From Rhodopseudomonas boonkerdii (GTDB taxonomy: Bacteria; Pseudomonadota; Alphaproteobacteria; Rhizobiales; Xanthobacteraceae): DNA of 64,000 bases. The stretch lies in contig NZ_CP036537.1 of NCBI RefSeq assembly GCF_021184025.1, forward strand, positions 5,299,001 through 5,363,000. Reading direction: 5' to 3'. Position 1 is the first letter of the stretch; every line of letters starts with the position of its first letter. Position numbers and translations under genes: made by a program. The notes beneath the pieces are model-generated. The model worked only from the letters and a program-made list of their open reading frames with translations. It was not told the origin of the DNA and made no database searches. Of the stretch, positions 8,489-18,208 are shown piece after piece.

Positions 8489-8542
8489 GGTATCGGCTAT
8501 TAAGCCAAATACGCCGCAGCTTCAAACACGACACGCTACGAC

Positions 8543-8565
8543 CCGGATCACAAGTGATGATCCGG
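8543..8565. repeat. Short inverted repeat between the regulator and permease genes
   Basis: CCGGATCA and TGATCCGG form an 8-bp stem with a 7-nt loop in the 134-bp gap between two minus-strand genes. There is no T-run, so it could be either a weak terminator for the permease operon or an operator for the regulator. Confidence 0.3.
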
Positions 8566-8622
8566 ATCGTGATTGTCGGGATGCCAGGGCAGCCGCCGAT
8601 TGGCGTCGCCCATGACGGCGGG

Positions 8623-10101
8623 TCAGGCCGCGGCTGATTTCAGCGCCGGGCGAAACACCAGATTGACGGCGACCGCCACCACGATATTGCCGGCCAGTGC
8701 GAGAATGCCGATATAGACCGTGAAGGGCGGACCGCCGAGGCTGAGCGCATGTAGCGGCTTCAGGCCGTTGAGCCAGACCAAATAGGTGCCTCCGAAGAAG
8801 CCGACCACCCAGCCGGCCAGCAGCGCAGGGGCCCGGAACCAGTTGAAATACAGGCCGAACACCAGCGCCGGCAGGGTTTGCAGGATCCAGATGCCGCCGA
8901 GCAGTTGCAGATCAAGCGCGAATTGCGTGGGCAGCAGCATGATCACCAGCAGCGCGCCGACCTTGACCACCAGCGAGGCCCGCTTTGCGACCGTCGCCTC
9001 GCCGGCCGGCGAGACTTTTGGATTAACATAGACCTTCCAGAAATTGCGGGTGAACAGATTGGCGGCACCGATGCTCATCACCGCGGCCGGCACCAACGCA
9101 CCAATCGCGATGGCCGCAAAAGCAAAGCCCGCAAACCAGCTCGGGAACAGCGTCTGAAACAGCGCCGGCACCACGTCATTGGCGCTGGTAAGTTTCAGAT
9201 GTGCCGCATGCCCCATATAGCCGAGTAACGCCAGCAGACCGAGCAGGAGCGTATAGGCCGGCAGCAAGATCGCATTCTTGCGGATGGTGTTGCCGCTGCT
9301 CGATGCAAAGATGCCGGTCAATGTGTGCGGATACATGAAGGCGGCAAGCGCCGAGCCAAGCGCAAGCGTGGCATAAGCGACATACTGACTGTCGTTGAGC
9401 AGCAGGCCGCCCGCGCCCTTCGCCTTGTAGGCCTCGCCGGCCGCTTCGAACACATTGGCATAGCCGCCGAGCTTGATCGGAATCAGCGCGACCGCCGCAA
9501 TCACCACGATATAGATCATGATGTCCTTGACGAAAGCGATCAAAGCAGGCGCACGGAGGCCAGCGGAATAAGTGTACAGAGCCAGAATTGCAAAGGCCGC
9601 CGCCAGAGGTAGCTCGCCATGCAGACCGAGCGACTTGAACACGGCCGTCATGCCGACAAGCTGCAGAGCGATATAGGGCATCGTTGCGATCACGCCACTG
9701 AGCGCCACAACAAGTTCGAGCAGGCGCGAACCATATTGGCCATGCACCACATCAGCCGCCGTGACATAGCCATTGTCCTTGGCGCGCTTCCAGAGAAGCG
9801 GCATCACCATAAATACAAATGGATAGACGACGATCGTATATGGTAACGCAAAGAAGCCGTAAGCGCCGACCGTATAGACCAGAGCCGGAACGGCGATCAC
9901 AGTATAGGCGGTATAGAAATCGCCGCCGACAAGAAACCATGTCACCCATGTCCCGAATTTACGGCCACCGAGGCCCCATTCGTCGATATGGGCGAGCGTT
10001 TCCGGTTTGCGCCAGCGTGCCGCGACAAATCCCATCACGGTCACGAGTGCAAAAAAGAAGACAAAAACCGCAAGCGCGGTGAGATCGATATCAGTCGTCA
10101 T
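8623..10101 (-). CDS. Sodium:solute symporter, monocarboxylate permease type
   Basis: A 492-residue SSS-family permease with about 13 membrane helices. The signatures WGLGGRKFGTWVTWFLVGGD and FYTAYTVIAVPALVYTVGA match the MctP-like branch that imports lactate, pyruvate or alanine in rhizobia. The ATG at 10101 is preferred over an upstream in-frame start at 10122. With the preferred start, the gene overlaps the DUF3311 gene by 11 bp, the usual arrangement for this pair. The next gene on the same strand upstream is an orphan PDH E1-alpha about 180 bp further on, which would suit pyruvate or 2-oxo-acid import, though a shared transcript is not shown. Confidence 0.85.
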   Translation of the reverse strand: MTTDIDLTALAVFVFFFALVTVMGFVAARWRKPETLAHIDEWGLGGRKFGTWVTWFLVGGDFYTAYTVIAVPALVYTVGAYGFFALPYTIVVYPFVFMVMPLLWKRAKDNGYVTAADVVHGQYGSRLLELVVALSGVIATMPYIALQLVGMTAVFKSLGLHGELPLAAAFAILALYTYSAGLRAPALIAFVKDIMIYIVVIAAVALIPIKLGGYANVFEAAGEAYKAKGAGGLLLNDSQYVAYATLALGSALAAFMYPHTLTGIFASSSGNTIRKNAILLPAYTLLLGLLALLGYMGHAAHLKLTSANDVVPALFQTLFPSWFAGFAFAAIAIGALVPAAVMSIGAANLFTRNFWKVYVNPKVSPAGEATVAKRASLVVKVGALLVIMLLPTQFALDLQLLGGIWILQTLPALVFGLYFNWFRAPALLAGWVVGFFGGTYLVWLNGLKPLHALSLGGPPFTVYIGILALAGNIVVAVAVNLVFRPALKSAAA

Positions 10102-10303
10102 CGCGCATGCTCCCGTAAGCAATCCAAGTCAGCACTGCGGTGACGGGCACCCAGGCGAGTTGATACCAGTAAAAGAACGGGAACCCCCATAGAACCGGCA
10201 TGTCGAAATTGTAGAACGGGATCCAGAGCAGACCGATATAGGGAAGGAGTAATAGCCAGCAGGTGGCGCGCGAGCGTTGCTCAGTCAAGTGAATGCCTTT
10301 CAC
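10091..10303 (-). CDS. DUF3311 small membrane subunit
   Basis: A 70-residue protein with two hydrophobic segments and the family core LLPYIGLLWIPFYNFDMP followed by FPFFYWYQLAWV. DUF3311 proteins are encoded directly before SSS permeases and probably form a small accessory subunit, comparable to YhdT with PanF. Here the stop overlaps the permease start by 11 bp, so the two are likely co-translated. Confidence 0.85.
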   Translation of the reverse strand: MKGIHLTEQRSRATCWLLLLPYIGLLWIPFYNFDMPVLWGFPFFYWYQLAWVPVTAVLTWIAYGSMRDDD

Positions 10304-10483
10304 GCAGGAATGAGGTTAGAAATCGCGAGGTTTCGCGCACGAAATAACTATCGGTAGTTGTGAGACGCACCCTAGCCATCACGCAGAGTAGGAGCGAGGC
10401 GTAAGCGGTTGCCGGGTGGCAAGGTTGTCTTTCCACCCTGCAGGCTTGCATCGCCTCAATGCGAACATGGCAACCGTCGCTGC

Positions 10484-11485
10484 CTAGCAAGGCAGTTCAG
10501 AATAGACATCCGTGTAAAGCTCAGCGGCATCCGGCTGCGGGCTGCTCTTCGCGAAAGCGACCGCCTCGGCGACGATGTCCTTCACTTCGGCTTCGATCAG
10601 TTTGAGCTCATCGGCGCTAGCGTGATTGTCTTCCAGGATCCGCGCGCGGGATCGGTCGATTGGGTCGTTCTCGTTCTTGACCTTCTGCACTTCCTCGCGT
10701 GTACGATATTTTGCGGGGTCGGACATCGAATGGCCGCGATAGCGATAGGTGAGCATTTCGAGGATGAACGGTCCTTTGCCCGCGCGCGCATAGGCGACGG
10801 CCCGTGCACCGGCTGCCCGCACGGCCCGCACATCCATCGCATCGACCTGCTCGCCGGGAATGTTGAAGGACAGGCCGCGCTGCGACAGATTGAGATTGGC
10901 GGAGGCACGTTCGATGCTGGTACCCATACCATAGTGATTGTTCTCGATCACAAAGACGATCGGCAGATCCCAGATCTTGGCCATGTTGAAGCTCTCATAG
11001 ACCTGGCCCTGATTGGATGCACCATCACCGAAGTAAGTGAGACAGACACGGTCATTGCTGCGATATTTGTTGGCGAATGCGAGACCCGTGCCCAGCGACA
11101 CCTGAGCGCCAACAATGCCGTGCCCGCCGTAAAAGCCCTTGCCAGGCGCAAACATATGCATCGACCCGCCCTTGCCCTTGGAAGCACCGTCGATCCTGCC
11201 TGTTAATTCCGCAAGCACCTGCTTCGGATCCATGCCGGACATCAACGCATGGCCGTGATCACGATAGGCGGTGATGACCTGATCGCCGTCTCCGATCGCC
11301 ATCTGCATCCCGACCACGACCGCCTCCTGGCCGATATATAAATGGCAGAAGCCCGCAATCAGCCCCTCGCCATACATCTGTCCGCAGCGTTCCTCGAAGC
11401 GGCGGATCAGCAGCATGTCCCGGAAAGCCCGCAACTCCTCCTGTTTGGAGAAGACAAAATCCGGGTCGGCATTTTTTTGGGCCAT
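10484..11485 (-). CDS. Pyruvate dehydrogenase E1 alpha subunit (orphan copy)
   Basis: A 333-residue ThDP-dependent E1-alpha chain. Seen motifs are MLLIRRFEERCGQMYGEG, GGSMHMF, and the ThDP/Mg site GDGASNQGQVYESFNMA with NNHYGMG. The phosphorylation-loop-like segment YRYRGHSMSDPAKYR is also present. The ATG at 11485 (MAQKNADPDF) is the natural start; an in-frame upstream start at 11641 would add 52 residues of non-family sequence. E1-alpha needs an E1-beta partner, but none is adjacent: downstream are permease genes and upstream a divergent LysR. It may pair with a beta subunit elsewhere or have been recruited for another 2-oxo acid. A DXS-like enzyme of the same superfamily lies 1.4 kb away. 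Confidence 0.9.
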   Translation of the reverse strand: MAQKNADPDFVFSKQEELRAFRDMLLIRRFEERCGQMYGEGLIAGFCHLYIGQEAVVVGMQMAIGDGDQVITAYRDHGHALMSGMDPKQVLAELTGRIDGASKGKGGSMHMFAPGKGFYGGHGIVGAQVSLGTGLAFANKYRSNDRVCLTYFGDGASNQGQVYESFNMAKIWDLPIVFVIENNHYGMGTSIERASANLNLSQRGLSFNIPGEQVDAMDVRAVRAAGARAVAYARAGKGPFILEMLTYRYRGHSMSDPAKYRTREEVQKVKNENDPIDRSRARILEDNHASADELKLIEAEVKDIVAEAVAFAKSSPQPDAAELYTDVYSELPC

Positions 11486-11761
11486 CACAAATCCTCGCGT
11501 CACTAAACCTGCTCTTGTCAGGACCCGTGATAGGCGCACGGCCCCGCCGCGTGGATTGTGTTTCGGCAAGCCTTCTTTTCCGCAGAGCAAAATAGGCGCA
11601 TACTCTTTGCACAGCTGCACATCCGGCTTTCCTATCGGCAAACAGACCTACGGCGCGCATATTGATGGGCGCGGCACGAGCAGCTTGCAAAGCCGTGACT
11701 TGCCCTAGCGATCCGTAATCAGTTAGGTCGGCGCAAACGGGCATTGCAAGATGGTGGACCT

Positions 11762-12688
11762 GTGAGCGACTGGAACGAATTCAGGATTGTGCTGGCGGTT
11801 GCGCGGGCCGGATCATTGACGGGTGCGGCCAAGAGCCTGGGACACGATCATTCGACGATCTTCCGCTGGCTAAACCTGCTGGAAAAACGCAGAGGCGTTC
11901 AGCTCTTCGATCGAACCTCATCCGTCTACACGCCGACCGATGCCGGGCTTCAGATGGTAATGGCAGCCGAACGGCTCGAGGCCGAAATTATCGCGCTTGA
12001 TCGATCCATTACGGGACAAGATGCCCGGCTCTCGGGAAAACTCAAGATCACCTCGTCGGAAACCCTGGCCTATCGTATTCTAAATGAAGTGCTTGCGGAC
12101 TTCTGCGAAGCACATCCCGGCATCGAGATCGAACTTCTTGTCGACAACCGCCAGCTGGACCTCTTGAGGCGCGAAGCCGATATCGCCATCCGCGCGACGC
12201 GCCCACATGAAGGTGAATTGTTCGGACGCAAGATCGCATCGACGCCATGGACCTTCTACGGGAGCCGTACTTATCTTACCAAACGCGGTAGACCAGCAAC
12301 TCTGAATTCGCTGGCAGGGCAGCCTGTCATCGGTTGGGAAAGCACCGCTTCGGCAGCCGCTTCGGTCTGGTTGACGGACAACATCGCCGCAAGCGCGTTC
12401 GCCTATCGTTCGAGCAGCTTGATCAACCAACTCATGGCAGTCAAAGCTGGCGTCGGATTGGCTCTGCTGCCATGCTATCTCGGCGATCTGGAGCCCGATA
12501 TCGAGCGCATTTTTGAACCGCTCGATGAGTTGACCCGCGAGCTCTGGCTGATTACTCACAAAGATCTCCGCAATACCGCACGCGTGAGAGCTTTTTTTGA
12601 CCATGTCGGCGGTGGCTTGCTGGCGCGGCGCGATGTGCTGGAAGGCGTTCTGAGCCAACAGCAAACACAAACCATCGCATCGGAATGA
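11762..12688 (+). CDS. LysR-family regulator
   Basis: A 308-residue LTTR. The N-terminal HTH (EFRIVLAVARAGSLTGAAKS, HSTIFRWLNLLEKRRG) is followed by a linker helix and an effector-binding domain ending in a conserved LLPCYLGDLEPDIERI segment. The GTG at 11762 gives MSDWNEF, the usual opening of this subfamily, with GGTGG just upstream; a TTG at 11744 is the alternative. The gene is divergent from the E1-alpha gene and precedes the DXS-like gene by 217 bp, making both plausible targets. It is a clear paralogue of the LysR at 43486-44388, sharing RSSSLINQLMA and HPGIEIEL.VDNRQLDL. Confidence 0.9.
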   Translation: MSDWNEFRIVLAVARAGSLTGAAKSLGHDHSTIFRWLNLLEKRRGVQLFDRTSSVYTPTDAGLQMVMAAERLEAEIIALDRSITGQDARLSGKLKITSSETLAYRILNEVLADFCEAHPGIEIELLVDNRQLDLLRREADIAIRATRPHEGELFGRKIASTPWTFYGSRTYLTKRGRPATLNSLAGQPVIGWESTASAAASVWLTDNIAASAFAYRSSSLINQLMAVKAGVGLALLPCYLGDLEPDIERIFEPLDELTRELWLITHKDLRNTARVRAFFDHVGGGLLARRDVLEGVLSQQQTQTIASE

Positions 12689-12905
12689 CTTGTGGTGCTG
12701 CCTTTCGCAGCAACGCAAGCTCGCTTTCTTGGCGAGATGCAAATCGGTATTGCCGCATGGCAACGCTTCGAGACGAGACGCAAACCATCGCCGTCCGCTA
12801 GACAGCACGCAGACAGTCGGCGCGGTCCGTTAGAAGACCGCGACTGATGCGCGGTTGCCTGACGGTCGCTTTCATAGCGCTTTGTCAGATCCGCACCTAT
12901 AAAAA

Positions 12906-14873
12906 ATGAGGATAAAAGTGGGCGGTGGAAGACGACGTCTCGCGACACCTCTGTTGGATCGCGTTCAGATTCCGGCAGACCTTTGGAATTTTTCGATTGA
13001 TCAATTGCAGCGGTTGGCGAGCGAATTACGGCAAGAGACTATTGACTCGGTATCTCAGACTGGCGGTCACCTTGGGTCATCATTGGCAGTCGTCGAGCTT
13101 ACCGTTGCATTGCATGCGATTTTTCGAACGCCCCATGATCGACTGATCTGGGATGTCGGCCATCAGACCTATCCTCACAAAATTCTGACCTGGCGCCGCG
13201 ACCGCATCCGAACTATTCGCCAAGCCGGCGGACTTGCCGGATTTACGACGCGCAGCGAGAGCGAGTATGATCCGTTCGGCGCGGGCCATTCTTCGACGTC
13301 GATTTCAGCCGGTCTCGGCATGGCCGTCGCTCGCGATCTCAAAGCATCGGCAGGCACTCCGGAAGAACGAGCTATCGTTTGCGTCATCGGCGACGGCGCG
13401 ATGAGCGCAGGCATGGCCTATGAGGCGATGAACAATGCGGGTGCCATGAAAGCCCGTATGATCGTCATTCTCAATGACAACGAAATGTCCATCGCGCCAC
13501 CGACCGGCGCGATGAGCGGCTATCTTTCCCGCCTCATCAGCAGCAAAGAGTTTCTTACATTACGCGACTTAGGTCTTAAGCTCGCCGGTCAGTTATCTAC
13601 GAAGCTCGAACGGAAGGCACGGCGCGCGGAAGAAGTCGCCAGAAGCTTGGTCATGGGCGCGACACTTTTCGATGAACTCGGCTTCTATTACGTCGGGCCG
13701 GTCGACGGGCACGACCTTAATCAACTCGTTCCGATTCTGCGTAATGTTCGCGAGGCCGATATTGACGGACCAATTCTCATTCACGTCGTGACGCAGAAGG
13801 GCAAGGGATTTACACCTGCCGAGCAGAACGCTGAAAAATTGCACGCAGTCGGGCGTTTCGACGTAAGAACTGGCGAGCAGGAGAAGAGCAAACCTGCTCC
13901 TCCCAAATATCAGGACATTTTTGCAGAAAGCCTTATCGCGGAAGCCGAGCGCGATTCGCGCGTCGTCGGCATCACCGCGGCGATGCCTTCCGGCACCGGT
14001 CTCGACAAATTCGCAGCACGCTTTCCCGCACGCTATTTCGACGTCGGGATCGCGGAACAGCATGCTGTTACTTTCGCAGCAGGCCTTGCAGCCGAAGGAA
14101 TGATACCCTTCTGCGCGATCTACTCGACCTTTCTGCAGCGCGCATATGATCAAATCGTTCACGACGTTGCGATACAAAAATTACCCGTCCGTTTCGCCGT
14201 AGATCGCGCCGGACCTGTCGGAGCCGACGGCGCCACACATGCTGGAAGCTTTGATCTGGTCTATCTAGGTTGCCTTCCAGATATCGTTCTGATGGCTCCC
14301 TCAGATGAGGCGGAGCTCGTCCACATGGTGCGAACTGCAGTAACGATCGACGATCGTCCGAGTGCGATCCGCTACCCCCGGGGATCCGGCGTCGGCGCTT
14401 TCCCTCCACCGATGCCGTTTGAACTGCAAATTGGCCGCGGCCGGATTATTCGCGAAGGTATATCCGTTGCGATCCTTTCACTAGGAACCAGACTTGCCGA
14501 CGCGCTTCGCGCCGCTCAGGAACTTGAAGCAAGCGGCATTTATGCAACCGTGGCGGATGCGCGCTTCGCCAAACCACTCGATGAAAGCCTTGTTTCCCAA
14601 TTGGCGAAGCAACATCCAATGCTTGTGACAATCGAGGAAGGTGCAGCCGGCGGCTTCGGCGCCGCCGTCATGCAGCATCTCACATGGGCAGGGCTTATGG
14701 ATCATGGCCTCATTTTTCGGGCCATGACGCTTCCTGACCGGTTCATTGAACATAACACCCAGGACCAACAAATCCTCGAGGCTGGCCTTGCGGCAGAACA
14801 TATCGTGTCAACGATCTGCAGCTGCCTCGGCAAGCGCCGGCCGGTCGGGGCCGCGACGCATGTTGCACGTTAG
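12906..14873 (+). CDS. 1-deoxy-D-xylulose-5-phosphate synthase-like enzyme
   Basis: A 655-residue ThDP enzyme collinear with DXS, which condenses pyruvate and glyceraldehyde-3-phosphate. Visible features are GGHLGSSLA with the His of the active site, the ThDP motif [18 protein letters not shown] followed by [18 protein letters not shown], the pyrimidine-domain motif [20 protein letters not shown] with its catalytic Glu, and the C-terminal transketolase domain. Its neighbours are a LysR, a zeta-type GST, a Nudix hydrolase and a dehydrogenase rather than the usual ispA/xseB, so this is probably a second, specialised copy. The ATG at 12906 lacks a clear SD; the in-frame GTG at 12918 with GAGGATAAAA before it is a possible alternative start. 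Confidence 0.88.
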   Translation: MRIKVGGGRRRLATPLLDRVQIPADLWNFSIDQLQRLASELRQETIDSVSQTGGHLGSSLAVVELTVALHAIFRTPHDRLIWDVGHQTYPHKILTWRRDRIRTIRQAGGLAGFTTRSESEYDPFGAGHSSTSISAGLGMAVARDLKASAGTPEERAIVCVIGDGAMSAGMAYEAMNNAGAMKARMIVILNDNEMSIAPPTGAMSGYLSRLISSKEFLTLRDLGLKLAGQLSTKLERKARRAEEVARSLVMGATLFDELGFYYVGPVDGHDLNQLVPILRNVREADIDGPILIHVVTQKGKGFTPAEQNAEKLHAVGRFDVRTGEQEKSKPAPPKYQDIFAESLIAEAERDSRVVGITAAMPSGTGLDKFAARFPARYFDVGIAEQHAVTFAAGLAAEGMIPFCAIYSTFLQRAYDQIVHDVAIQKLPVRFAVDRAGPVGADGATHAGSFDLVYLGCLPDIVLMAPSDEAELVHMVRTAVTIDDRPSAIRYPRGSGVGAFPPPMPFELQIGRGRIIREGISVAILSLGTRLADALRAAQELEASGIYATVADARFAKPLDESLVSQLAKQHPMLVTIEEGAAGGFGAAVMQHLTWAGLMDHGLIFRAMTLPDRFIEHNTQDQQILEAGLAAEHIVSTICSCLGKRRPVGAATHVAR

Positions 14874-14924
14874 GCAGCATCGGCGTGGATTTCGGCAATT
14901 AACAAGCAACGAACGGACAATCAG

Positions 14925-15572
14925 ATGACGATCCAACTATACGATTTCTGGCGCTCCAATGCCGCTTTTCGTGTGCGCGTTGCCCTCGCCCTCAAAGGCA
15001 TTCCGTATGAGTCCATCGAGATTGACCTGCTGGCCGGCCGCCAGTTCGATGCCACTTATTCTGAAGTCAACCCAGAACACGTGGTACCGACACTCGTTTA
15101 CAACGGAGATCGGCTCTCCCAGTCACTGGCGATCATCGAATATCTTGATACTATCCAGCCCGAACCACGACTGATACCCACCGACGCCAGGGAGCGAGCC
15201 TACGCTCAATCGCTTGCGCTCGTGTCAATCGCCGATTCGCATCCATTGTCGGCACCACGCGTTCGTAAACAGCTCGGATCGATGTTCAACGCAAATGCGG
15301 CAACTGTCGAAGCCTGGTGCAGGCATTGGGTCATCGAGGGGCTCGACGCTTATGAGAGGCTATTGGCGAGACGTCCAGCGGCACCGTTCGCGTTAGGCTT
15401 GGTCCCCACCATCGCTGATATTTGTATTGCCGGACAAATTGTGCTGGCCGAGCTCTATGATGCCAAACTCACGCCATTCCCGAATATCATTGCTCTGGGC
15501 GAACGATGCTTTGACCTGGCTGCTTTTGCCGAGGCTCATCCGTATCGCCAGCGAGGCTATGTAGGACACTGA
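14925..15572 (+). CDS. Zeta-class glutathione S-transferase / maleylacetoacetate isomerase-like
   Basis: A 215-residue GST. It opens with the thioredoxin-fold strand MTIQLYDFWRSNAAFRVRVA, has the glutathione-binding VVPTLVYNGDRLSQSLAI, and ends with a helical domain containing ADICIAGQ. Length and layout match maleylacetoacetate isomerase (MaiA/GSTZ). The family active-site SSCxxRVR is replaced here by SNAAFRVR, so the Cys and second Ser are missing. Tyrosine catabolism is therefore not assured, and the gene may serve another isomerisation or dehalogenation. It starts 51 bp after the DXS-like gene and 19 bp before the Nudix gene, consistent with an operon. Confidence 0.82.
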   Translation: MTIQLYDFWRSNAAFRVRVALALKGIPYESIEIDLLAGRQFDATYSEVNPEHVVPTLVYNGDRLSQSLAIIEYLDTIQPEPRLIPTDARERAYAQSLALVSIADSHPLSAPRVRKQLGSMFNANAATVEAWCRHWVIEGLDAYERLLARRPAAPFALGLVPTIADICIAGQIVLAELYDAKLTPFPNIIALGERCFDLAAFAEAHPYRQRGYVGH

Positions 15573-15591
15573 AGATGCCGGTGTTAAAACG

Positions 15592-16038
15592 ATGACGCAG
15601 AGCCCCATCCCCGCGGTGATTTCAATCGTGATCCGCGGGACTTTCGTTCTTCTTGTGCAGAGAGCGAACCCTCCCGACGCCGGCTATTGGGGCTTTCCGG
15701 GCGGAAAGATCGAGTTTGGCGAGAGCATCGCGCAAGCTGCGATCCGGGAGCTCCATGAAGAGACCGGCATTCATGCCAGCGCCGGGCCGATCGTCACCAC
15801 GATCGACGCATTCGATCGCGGAGGGCGCGACATCCGCGCGCATCATATCTTGATTGCGGTCCTCTGCGACTGGATCTCGGGAGAACCGAACGCGCGAGAT
15901 GACGCGCGCGATGCGCTATGGTTTGAGCTCAGCGAACTCGCCGGATCTGAACTTCCGATGAGCCATTCCGTCGTAGATGTCGCGATCCAAGCGGCAGCGC
16001 TGACCCAGGCGACGAGGCGAGACTCTCACCTCATCTGA
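15592..16038 (+). CDS. Nudix hydrolase (ADP-ribose pyrophosphatase/MutT-like)
   Basis: A 148-residue Nudix protein. The Nudix box is complete: GGKIEFGESIAQAAIREL followed by HEETGI, giving the Mg-binding REXXEE core. The preceding YWGFPGGK is typical of ADPRase/MutT-like members. The substrate cannot be assigned. It is probably co-transcribed with the GST (19-bp gap). Its 3' end overlaps the convergent dehydrogenase gene by 13 bp. Confidence 0.9.
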   Translation: MTQSPIPAVISIVIRGTFVLLVQRANPPDAGYWGFPGGKIEFGESIAQAAIRELHEETGIHASAGPIVTTIDAFDRGGRDIRAHHILIAVLCDWISGEPNARDDARDALWFELSELAGSELPMSHSVVDVAIQAAALTQATRRDSHLI

Positions 16039-16919
16039 TCTCGACGCGCAATCGCTTTGACGACCGCAACCATATCGAGCTCACTAAAACCCGAACTCTC
16101 GGTCTCACGATAGAGGTCATAGCACATATCCAGCAATGGCGAAGCGATCCCGGCTTCCCGTGCGGTGGTCGCGACCAGCCAGTTGTTTTTTAGCACATCA
16201 GTAATGCCAGCCTGCCGTGCAAAGTCCTCGTTCGCGAGTTTCCTGATCTTGACCCGAGATACGTCGCTGGCCATCGGGCCGGCATCGACGATCGAGATGA
16301 ATTTTTCCAGATCCAGGCCAAGCTGCCGCGCAAAATGCGTCGCTTCGGCCAGCCCGGTGACCATCGTGATCAGGAAGAGGTTGACGGCCAACTTCATTTT
16401 CAAAGCACCGGGTACTTCGCCGCAGTTGAATGTCTCCCGGCACATCGGACGAAAAAGGTGGCGGATCCGTTCAATCTGGCCTGCATCTCCCGAGAGCATC
16501 GCCACCAATTGACCGGCCTCGGCAGGTTTTCGCGATCCCGACACCGGAGCTTCGATATAGGAGCCGCCAGCGTCCCGGACACTTTCCTCCAGGGCCGCAG
16601 AATAGCTCGGCAAAACAGTTGACGTGTTGACGATCACTTTGCCACGCACGCGACGCGCAAAATCCACGTTATCGCGAGACAGAACGTCATCAATAGCCCG
16701 ATGATCCGACAACATCAGGAAGATGATATCCGATCGTACAAAGACGTCTTCGAGCGTACGCGCAGTCATGGCGCCGCCAGCTTCCAGACTTTCGCATTTC
16801 GAGATCGTGCGATTCCAGACTAGGAGCGGCACCCCGGAAACACAGAGATTGATCGCCATTGGCTCCCCCATGGAGCCAAGGCCGATGAATCCCACAGGCC
16901 TTTGACTGGAAGTTTCCAA
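16026..16919 (-). CDS. Beta-hydroxyacid dehydrogenase (3-hydroxyisobutyrate/tartronate-semialdehyde family)
   Basis: A 297-residue NAD(P)-dependent oxidoreductase. The Rossmann motif GFIGLGSMGEPMA lies near residue 9, the substrate-binding loop APVSGSRKPAEAGQL is in mid-protein, and a candidate catalytic Lys sits in GALKMKLAVNLFL. The C-terminal helical domain has TDVLKNNWLVA. The start is a TTG at 16919 preceded by a strong ribosome-binding site (AAGGAGAGG). Family members oxidise 3-hydroxyisobutyrate, D-glycerate or 2-hydroxymethylglutarate; which of these applies is not readable. The gene is convergent with the Nudix gene and transcribed separately. Confidence 0.9.
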   Translation of the reverse strand: METSSQRPVGFIGLGSMGEPMAINLCVSGVPLLVWNRTISKCESLEAGGAMTARTLEDVFVRSDIIFLMLSDHRAIDDVLSRDNVDFARRVRGKVIVNTSTVLPSYSAALEESVRDAGGSYIEAPVSGSRKPAEAGQLVAMLSGDAGQIERIRHLFRPMCRETFNCGEVPGALKMKLAVNLFLITMVTGLAEATHFARQLGLDLEKFISIVDAGPMASDVSRVKIRKLANEDFARQAGITDVLKNNWLVATTAREAGIASPLLDMCYDLYRETESSGFSELDMVAVVKAIARRDQMR

Positions 16920-17041
16920 TTCCCTCTCCTTAAGACTTTGAGCAGATCACTCATCGCGCCGATATCGACACTGGTGGGCTTTCCGGCCAGGATGGTTCAG
17001 CGGGGTTGTTGTTGCCTGCCGAACAACGTAATCGCGGCCCT

Positions 17042-17239
17042 TCACTCGCGGCCATCGTCCAACCATCCGCTGAGCTCGGCACACGACCGCACCTCATTCA
17101 GCAACGCCATTCGCAAGAGCTTCTGTGTGAGCGGGCACGTGTTGTCACTCGCTATCCGCAAGGCTTCAATCAGCACAGCGATCAGGTCGGAACCTTCGCA
17201 ATTGCTCGCCATACCTGTCCTGACTTCCTCCTGATCCAT
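17042..17239 (-). CDS. Hypothetical small protein
   Basis: A 65-residue frame starting at an ATG (MDQEEVRTGMASNCEGSDL), with a predicted amphipathic helical core LIAVLIEALRIASDNT and TQKLLRMALLNEV. The same frame extends upstream to a TTG at 17272. The alternating hydrophobic pattern and the sequence style resemble small helical proteins of unknown function common in Bradyrhizobiaceae. It lies alone in the 437-bp gap between the dehydrogenase and a LysR gene, with no strong ribosome-binding site. It may be real or chance. Confidence 0.4.
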   Translation of the reverse strand: MDQEEVRTGMASNCEGSDLIAVLIEALRIASDNTCPLTQKLLRMALLNEVRSCAELSGWLDDGRE

Positions 17240-17356
17240 CGCATTCCGAATGCGATGCAACTTGGCGCTCAATCTAATCAGCGTTCAACCAAGCACAAAG
17301 CGAAGTAATTTTATGGCATCATTAGCAGCACTAATAACTTGGATACGCAGCCCGCA

Positions 17357-18208
17357 CTAAAGCGTCTCACGTTGAATGTAGCGGGCTAATTCGATGGCCG
17401 CAGGACTCTGAGTGGCATGGGTACGATAGAGATTGATGGCAAATGAAGGCAAAGCGGGCAGCCCGGCTTCCGACGGAATAACGTCGAGATCGGTCGGCAC
17501 CGCCGACGCCAGCCAGATCGTGACGGCGAGATCGCTCCGCCCCATCGCGACCGTCGCATCCAAACTCCCACCTTCGAACACGGTCCGCCATTGGCGGCCC
17601 GATCGGCGCATCGCATCGAGAACCGGTGCCCGAAACCCGCATGTTTCTGTCACCATGGAGATCGGCAATGGCGACTTGAGATAGGCCTTGCCTGCCCTGG
17701 CTCCGGCCCATACCAACGGCTGTATGGCCAGCCGCTCCCCGTCGAACGAGCCAATCGGCTCTTCGACAATTGCCAGCTCCAGATCATTGTCTCTGATCAG
17801 CTGCCGAAGGATCGGCGAGGAGTTGCAGACCAAGGATACATCGACCTGCGGAAATTCCCGCGTGAATTTCGTCAGGATGGGCGCAAGATAGGCGCCGGCA
17901 AGATCGAACGGGACACCGAGTCGTACGGTGCCCGCGATTGCACCATCATCGATATCCGACCAGATTTCATCGTGAATAGCGAGGATCTTGCATGCCCTAT
18001 CGAAAAGCCGGTCGCCGAACGGCGTGACCTTCATACCGCGGCGATCGCGGATAAATAGCGGGTGACGGCAGATCGCTTCGAGCCTCGCGACCTGCTGACT
18101 GACGGCGCCTTGCGACAGGTTCAGTGAACGCGCAGCACTTGTCATGCTGTGGCAATCAGCGACCGTCACGAATGCCCGCAATAGGCCGATATCAATATTC
18201 TTTGCCAT
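17357..18208 (-). CDS. LysR-family regulator
   Basis: A 283-residue LTTR from the ATG at 18208 (MAKNIDIGLLRAF); two TTG codons directly upstream are weaker alternatives. The HTH contains SMTSAARSLNLSQGAVSQQV and the wing region RLEAICRHPLFIRDRRGMKV. The effector-binding domain begins near VRLGVPFDLAGAYLAPIL, as in the subgroup around NodD/NahR-like aromatic-responsive regulators. No gene is immediately divergent: upstream is a 427-bp stretch leading to an alpha/beta hydrolase on the opposite strand, which is the likeliest target. Confidence 0.88.
   Translation of the reverse strand: MAKNIDIGLLRAFVTVADCHSMTSAARSLNLSQGAVSQQVARLEAICRHPLFIRDRRGMKVTPFGDRLFDRACKILAIHDEIWSDIDDGAIAGTVRLGVPFDLAGAYLAPILTKFTREFPQVDVSLVCNSSPILRQLIRDNDLELAIVEEPIGSFDGERLAIQPLVWAGARAGKAYLKSPLPISMVTETCGFRAPVLDAMRRSGRQWRTVFEGGSLDATVAMGRSDLAVTIWLASAVPTDLDVIPSEAGLPALPSFAINLYRTHATQSPAAIELARYIQRETL

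Noticed and set aside
10414..10440. GGGTGG/CCACCC hairpin downstream of the E1-alpha gene as a terminator
   Set aside because: The stem is only six pairs with a long loop and no T-run on the proper side.
12689..12905. Possible TPP riboswitch before the DXS-like gene
   Set aside because: I looked for the conserved CTGAGA and GAACCTGAT elements and found neither.
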